Shown here one piece after another: positions 6,433-9,358 of a DNA stretch of 9,358 nucleotides. The translations under genes were made by a program, and so were the position numbers. Position 1 is the stretch's first letter, and every line of letters starts with the position of its first letter. Below the pieces are notes generated by a model that ran no database searches, had not been told where the DNA came from, and saw nothing but the letters and a program-made list of their open reading frames with translations. Source of the DNA: Campylobacterales bacterium (lineage in GTDB: Bacteria; Campylobacterota_A; Desulfurellia; JAADFJ01); the NCBI GenBank assembly GCA_027080125.1, contig JALWSW010000015.1, positions 1 to 9,358 of the forward strand, written 5' to 3'.

Positions 6433-6753
6433 TCAAAGTGTTCTTTCTATATATTTCATAATCTGTTCCATTTCGGAAAGTTTTTCATCAACATTGCCCT
6501 CTTCAATCGCTCCTCTTATACACGTTTCAATATGTTTGTTTATAATAGATGTATTGGCTTTTTTTAGCAACGAGATAGCTGCCAGCAGTTGCGTTGATAT
6601 ATCAATACAATAACGACCGTCCTCTATCATTTTTATCACGGCATTTATCTGACCGCGAGAAGTCTTCAGCAATCTCAATGCATCTTCATGTTTATGCAAG
6701 CGGGAATTTTGAAATGCTGCCTCAACTTTTGCATCATTATGACATTTTTTCAT
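6433..6753 (-). CDS. csoR: CsoR-family Cu(I)-sensing transcriptional repressor
   Basis: A 106-residue all-helical regulator of the CsoR/RcnR (DUF156) family. The core reads LLKTSRGQINAVIKMIEDGRYC followed by IDISTQLLAA. The Cu(I) ligands are Cys49, His74 and Cys78. Their spacing (25 then 4) equals that of Cys36-His61-Cys65 in Mycobacterium tuberculosis CsoR. The second-shell residues match too: Tyr48 and Glu94 correspond to Tyr35 and Glu81. This argues for copper rather than nickel or formaldehyde sensing. The N-terminus is a little long and carries Cys4 and His5. By family precedent it represses the copper operon until Cu(I) binds. Its operator is not visible and is probably upstream of copA, outside the window. 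It has no clear ribosome site; translation may be coupled to the cupredoxin gene through a six-codon mini-ORF. Confidence 0.93.
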   Translation of the reverse strand: MKKCHNDAKVEAAFQNSRLHKHEDALRLLKTSRGQINAVIKMIEDGRYCIDISTQLLAAISLLKKANTSIINKHIETCIRGAIEEGNVDEKLSEMEQIMKYIERTL

Positions 6754-6773
6754 TATATTGATACCGCAATCAT
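6753..6773 (-). other. Six-codon mini-ORF linking cupredoxin stop and csoR start
   Basis: On the - strand an ATG overlaps the TGA stop of the cupredoxin gene (ATGA). The frame encodes Met-Ile-Ala-Val-Ser-Ile and its TAA overlaps the csoR ATG (TAATG). Since csoR lacks a clear ribosome site, this may serve as a re-initiation bridge. It could also be chance in such a short gap. Confidence 0.35.
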
Positions 6774-7375
6774 TTTATAACCACAAACTTTCCGTACATT
6801 CCTTCAGATGCATGTCCGGGTACCTGACATATATAATAAAAAATTCCGGTATGAGACGCTATGAAACTGTTTGAAGCTACAGGAAACTTACCATTTGAAG
6901 ATTCAGGAAGCATCCAAACAAACGAATCTTCAAATGCCGGCGCAATCATCATAGACATATAAGGATAGGGAGGAGCGTCCCTTACGATGGCAACATTGTG
7001 ATACATATCATCGTCTTTATTAACAAATTGTATGGTAACTTTTGCATTTTCATGAACTATTATCGTTGGATTTATAAGAGAATAAACACCAAAAGAATAC
7101 ATGCTTTTAGCACCCTCAGGACTTGCTATTACAGGTATCCTCACATCCTTTCCATAAAATTCAATGCTGTTGTCAGCTTTGTCTATTTTGACGCCCGTCT
7201 TTGGAGCTATGTATAGCTTTTCAAGCTCACTATCATTTATAGTGGCAACATTATTGCCATAATACCCGTATCTAAATTGTCCAATCGTTCCAAAAGCATA
7301 AATCAGCATACCAAAACCTATGGCGGCAAGAATTATTCCTGCCGCCAAGGTTTTCGGGGATCTTTTTCCTCTCAT
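6770..7375 (-). CDS. Membrane-anchored type 1 copper protein (rusticyanin/sulfocyanin-like cupredoxin)
   Basis: A 201-residue protein with one N-terminal membrane segment (about residues 10-29, preceded by basic residues) that should anchor it to the inner membrane, facing out. The C-terminal half is a cupredoxin. His126 lies in MYHNVAIV. The block YICQVPGHASEGMYGKFVV gives Cys183, His188 and Met193 with spacing C-x4-H-x4-M, the arrangement in rusticyanin and sulfocyanin. All four type 1 copper ligands are present, so it should be a blue copper electron carrier rather than a simple chaperone. It starts 9 nt after the SHOCT gene with an AAAGGG site, and ends 16 nt before csoR. A role in periplasmic copper sequestration or in accepting electrons from a Rieske complex are both possible; sequence does not choose between them. 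A nitrous-oxide-reductase or oxidase CuA domain is excluded, since only one Cys ligand is present. Confidence 0.88.
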   Translation of the reverse strand: MRGKRSPKTLAAGIILAAIGFGMLIYAFGTIGQFRYGYYGNNVATINDSELEKLYIAPKTGVKIDKADNSIEFYGKDVRIPVIASPEGAKSMYSFGVYSLINPTIIVHENAKVTIQFVNKDDDMYHNVAIVRDAPPYPYMSMMIAPAFEDSFVWMLPESSNGKFPVASNSFIASHTGIFYYICQVPGHASEGMYGKFVVIK

Positions 7376-7384
7376 ATATTCCCT

Positions 7385-7645
7385 TTAATACCCGAGATCC
7401 TTTTTCATATTTTCAAAGGTCTTCTTATCAATCTCACCATTCGCATATCTTTTCTTCAGAATTCCCAACGAATCATCGCTATCTATATACCTGGAATGCT
7501 GATTATTTACCTGAGGCAAAACCCACCTTATGATATATACTACTCCTACAATCACCAGCACGAATCCAAGGAAACCTATTATCATCATTCCTATACCTCC
7601 GAACCATCCGCCACCCATCATCCATGGGCCTCCGCCGTACATCAT
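7385..7645 (-). CDS. Small SHOCT-domain membrane protein with Met/Gly-rich N-terminus
   Basis: An 86-residue protein in three parts. The Met/Gly/Trp-rich start (MMYGGGPWMMGGGWFGG) is followed by one membrane helix at about residues 18-43. A charged C-terminal SHOCT motif covers about 57-84 (LGILKKRYANGEIDKKTFEN and then MKKDL). SHOCT (short C-terminal) domains are thought to mediate oligomerisation or binding. Small proteins of this build often sit in copper and other heavy-metal operons, but no biochemical function is established for this gene. The Met-rich end could bind Cu(I). The start is fixed by AGGAGA at 7651-7656, 5 nt upstream. It follows the YHS gene by 15 nt and precedes the cupredoxin by 9 nt. 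Confidence 0.85.
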   Translation of the reverse strand: MMYGGGPWMMGGGWFGGIGMMIIGFLGFVLVIVGVVYIIRWVLPQVNNQHSRYIDSDDSLGILKKRYANGEIDKKTFENMKKDLGY

Positions 7646-7660
7646 TTACATCTCCTGAAA

Positions 7661-7861
7661 TTAACAGCCGCAGCCGTGGGAGCTTTCCGTTTGCTCAATA
7701 TACTTGTCAGGATTCTCGTTGAATTTGTCAGCACAGCCTTTGCAACAAAAATAGTAGTCGGTTCCTTTGTAATTTACCGTCGCTGCTGCCGCATCAGCTG
7801 TTACACTCATTCCACATACCGGATCGGTTAATCCACCTTTCATTTTCTCCATACCTTTCAT
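7661..7861 (-). CDS. Small YHS-domain metal-binding protein
   Basis: A 66-residue cytoplasmic protein made almost entirely of a YHS domain. DPVCGMSV (13-20) and YYFCCKGCADKFNENPDKY (36-54) are the two defining blocks. Cysteines are at 16, 39, 40, 43, 64 and 66, and the extra HGCGC tail at the C-terminus gives a possible second metal site. YHS domains are common as TRASH-like modules at the N-terminus of copper ATPases or as separate small proteins beside them. The likely role is Cu(I) binding and hand-over to, or buffering for, CopA, which is inferred from family and context. AAGGAGG lies 5 nt before the ATG. The gene follows copA by 58 nt with no terminator seen between. Confidence 0.88.
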   Translation of the reverse strand: MKGMEKMKGGLTDPVCGMSVTADAAAATVNYKGTDYYFCCKGCADKFNENPDKYIEQTESSHGCGC

Positions 7862-7919
7862 TCTGTCCTCCTTAAAATTTGTTTTTTATCATTTTTTACT
7901 ATCATGCCATTTGTGCTGA

Positions 7920-9358
7920 TTAAATCTTAACCCTTCTTAATCTCAGCGCATTTGTTATCACGGTAACAGAACTAAAACTCATAGCTGCAGCTGCAAAAAT
8001 GGGGCTGAGCAGAATTCCCAAAAACGGATACAGAACTCCCGCCGCTACAGGGACACCGAGAGAATTATATGCCAATGCCCAAAAAAGATTCTGTTTGATG
8101 TTTCTCATCGTTGCTCTGCTCAACCGGCGAGCTCTCAATATGCCTCTCAAATCGCCTTTCACAAGTGTCACACCCGCACTTTCCATTGCCACATCAGTGC
8201 CTGTTCCCATTGCAATACCAACATCAGATGCCGCCAGAGCAGGAGCATCGTTGATGCCATCACCTGCCATAGCCACTGTTTTTCCTTCTTTTTTAAGTTT
8301 TTCTATTACACCGGCTTTCTGGTCAGGCAAAACATCCGCTATTACCTCATCTATTGCAAGCTTATCTGCCACCGCTTTTGCCGTTGTCTTGTTATCTCCT
8401 GTCAGCATAACAATGCGAAGTCCGTCTTTTCGCAATTCCTTTATTGCATCGGCAGTTGTTTTCTTTATAGGATCAGCAACACCGATTAACCCAGCCGGAA
8501 CATTATCCACGCTAACATAGATTACGGTTTGACCGGCAGATTTCATTCTTTCAGCCTGGCTTAATCCATCCAGCGATACACCTTCTTTCTCAAGTAATTT
8601 GCTGTTTCCGACCGCAACTTTGTGTCCGGCAACCTTTCCGACCACTCCATATCCGGTCAGAGCATCAAAACTGTCAACTTTAACTGTATTCACCTTTCTT
8701 TCCTCGGCTCCCTTTAATATTGCCGATGCAAGAGGATGCTCGCTTGCCTGCTCAAGACTTGCCGTATATTTAAGGAGATCGTTTTCGCTGAATCCGGAAG
8801 TTGCATAAATTTCGGCAATTTTCGGTTTACCCTCTGTAAGCGTTCCTGTTTTATCCATAACGAGAGTATCAACCTTTTTCAACATTTCGATTGCTTCCGC
8901 ATTTTTGAAAAGAACTCCCATGGAAGCTCCCTTGCCTGTTGCCACCATGATAGACATCGGAGTCGCAAGGCCAAAAGCGCATGGACATGCAATAATAAGA
9001 ACCGCAACAGCGTTAATCATAGCATACACCAGTGCGGGTTTTGGACCAAAGAACGCCCACACAACAAAAGTTATGACAGCTACAGTCAATACTACTTCAA
9101 CGAAATGAGCAGCAACAATATCGGCAAGCTTCTGGATAGGAGCCCTGCTCCTTTGGGCATCTGCAACCATCTGAACAATCTGAGAAAGCATTGAATCGGC
9201 ACCTACCTTTTCCGCTTTAACAATCATCGTGCCTGTTCGGTTAACTGTAGCTCCTATAACCTTATCCCCTTTTGTTTTCTCAACCGGAATCGCCTCTCCT
9301 GTCAGCATAGATTCATCAACCGAGCTTACCCCTTCAACAACCACACCGTCAACAGGAA
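7920..9358 (-). CDS. copA: Copper-exporting P1B-type ATPase CopA, C-terminal two-thirds (5' end outside window)
   Basis: The frame is open to the right edge (codons for Pro-Val-Asp-Gly precede a GTG at 9344, which is not a start), so the N-terminal metal-binding domains, first membrane segments and part of the actuator domain are missing. Numbered from that GTG, the domains are: actuator TGE at 15-17; membrane copper motif CPC at 120-122; phosphorylation site DKTGT at 164-168; nucleotide-binding SEHPL at 201-205; TGDN near 315; and the hinge GDGINDAP at 361-368. The membrane helices near the end hold AYN (425-427) and MxxSS (455-459), the Cu(I)-specific residues of the IB-1 subgroup. It pumps Cu(I) out of the cytoplasm using ATP. 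It is the first visible gene of the run of copper genes, whose promoter and probable CsoR operator must lie beyond the edge. Confidence 0.95.
   Translation of the reverse strand, partial: PVDGVVVEGVSSVDESMLTGEAIPVEKTKGDKVIGATVNRTGTMIVKAEKVGADSMLSQIVQMVADAQRSRAPIQKLADIVAAHFVEVVLTVAVITFVVWAFFGPKPALVYAMINAVAVLIIACPCAFGLATPMSIMVATGKGASMGVLFKNAEAIEMLKKVDTLVMDKTGTLTEGKPKIAEIYATSGFSENDLLKYTASLEQASEHPLASAILKGAEERKVNTVKVDSFDALTGYGVVGKVAGHKVAVGNSKLLEKEGVSLDGLSQAERMKSAGQTVIYVSVDNVPAGLIGVADPIKKTTADAIKELRKDGLRIVMLTGDNKTTAKAVADKLAIDEVIADVLPDQKAGVIEKLKKEGKTVAMAGDGINDAPALAASDVGIAMGTGTDVAMESAGVTLVKGDLRGILRARRLSRATMRNIKQNLFWALAYNSLGVPVAAGVLYPFLGILLSPIFAAAAMSFSSVTVITNALRLRRVKI

Noticed and set aside
7277..7831. 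A 184-codon + strand frame across the cupredoxin, SHOCT and YHS genes
   Set aside because: It runs opposite three well-supported small genes, including their ribosome sites, and its translation is low-complexity with no family resemblance.
7862..7919. CsoR operator or separate promoter in the copA-YHS gap
   Set aside because: The gap is A/T-rich with no G/C-tract dyad of the kind bound by CsoR and no convincing -35/-10 pair; only the YHS ribosome site is clear.
7999..8520. A 173-codon open frame on the + strand opposite copA
   Set aside because: It lies wholly antisense to a well-conserved part of copA that contains the DKTGT-to-hinge region. It has no ribosome site or recognisable domain, so it is a by-product of copA codon usage.
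1..9358. CRISPR array, riboswitch or integron structure
   Set aside because: No regularly spaced direct repeats were found and no gap is long enough for a known riboswitch. The only notable repeat is the 1865-1949 palindrome.

Overview
The window looks like chromosome from a Gram-negative-type bacterium with respiratory metabolism. It carries type IV pilus minor pilins of the PilV/PilW/PilX kind, a Tat-exported Rieske protein of menaquinol-type appearance, an IB-1 copper ATPase and a CsoR copper sensor. Codon choice leans to A/T and the genes are tightly packed. The mixture would suit a Nitrospirota, Desulfobacterota or similar anaerobic or microaerophilic lineage, but nothing here fixes the taxonomy.

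Left part, + strand (1-3526). Four co-directional minor-pilin genes: a 5'-truncated FimT/GspH-like protein, then PilV-, PilW- and PilX-like proteins. The first three overlap by a few bases. Between pilW and pilX lies a perfect 27-bp inverted repeat with a 31-nt spacer, resembling the REP-like palindromes associated with Y1 (RAYT) transposases. The usual next gene of such a cluster, pilY1, is absent. Instead a DppB-type ABC permease begins directly at the pilX stop codon, without visible partner subunits.

Middle (3527-3703). A tRNA-Gly(CCC) gene on the - strand has its encoded CCA one base from the permease stop codon. Its own sigma70-like promoter sits so close that the primary transcript should have almost no 5' leader.

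Right part, - strand (9358 down to 3704). Eight co-directional genes read, in transcription order: copper-exporting ATPase CopA (5' end outside the window), a small YHS-domain protein, a small SHOCT-domain membrane protein, a membrane-anchored type 1 copper protein of the rusticyanin/sulfocyanin kind, the Cu(I) sensor CsoR, a secreted seven-bladed YVTN beta-propeller, a geranylgeranyl-reductase-family flavoprotein, and a Rieske iron-sulfur protein. The first five form a convincing copper-handling operon. The last three look redox- or quinone-related and lie in the same run with gaps of 23, 69 and 87 nt, so the whole may be one transcription unit or two adjoining ones.

The most interesting points are the unusual link of copper export, a blue copper protein and an orphan Rieske protein; a histidine at the matching position in six of the propeller's seven blades; the REP-like palindrome inside the pilin operon; and a six-codon mini-ORF bridging the cupredoxin stop and the csoR start.
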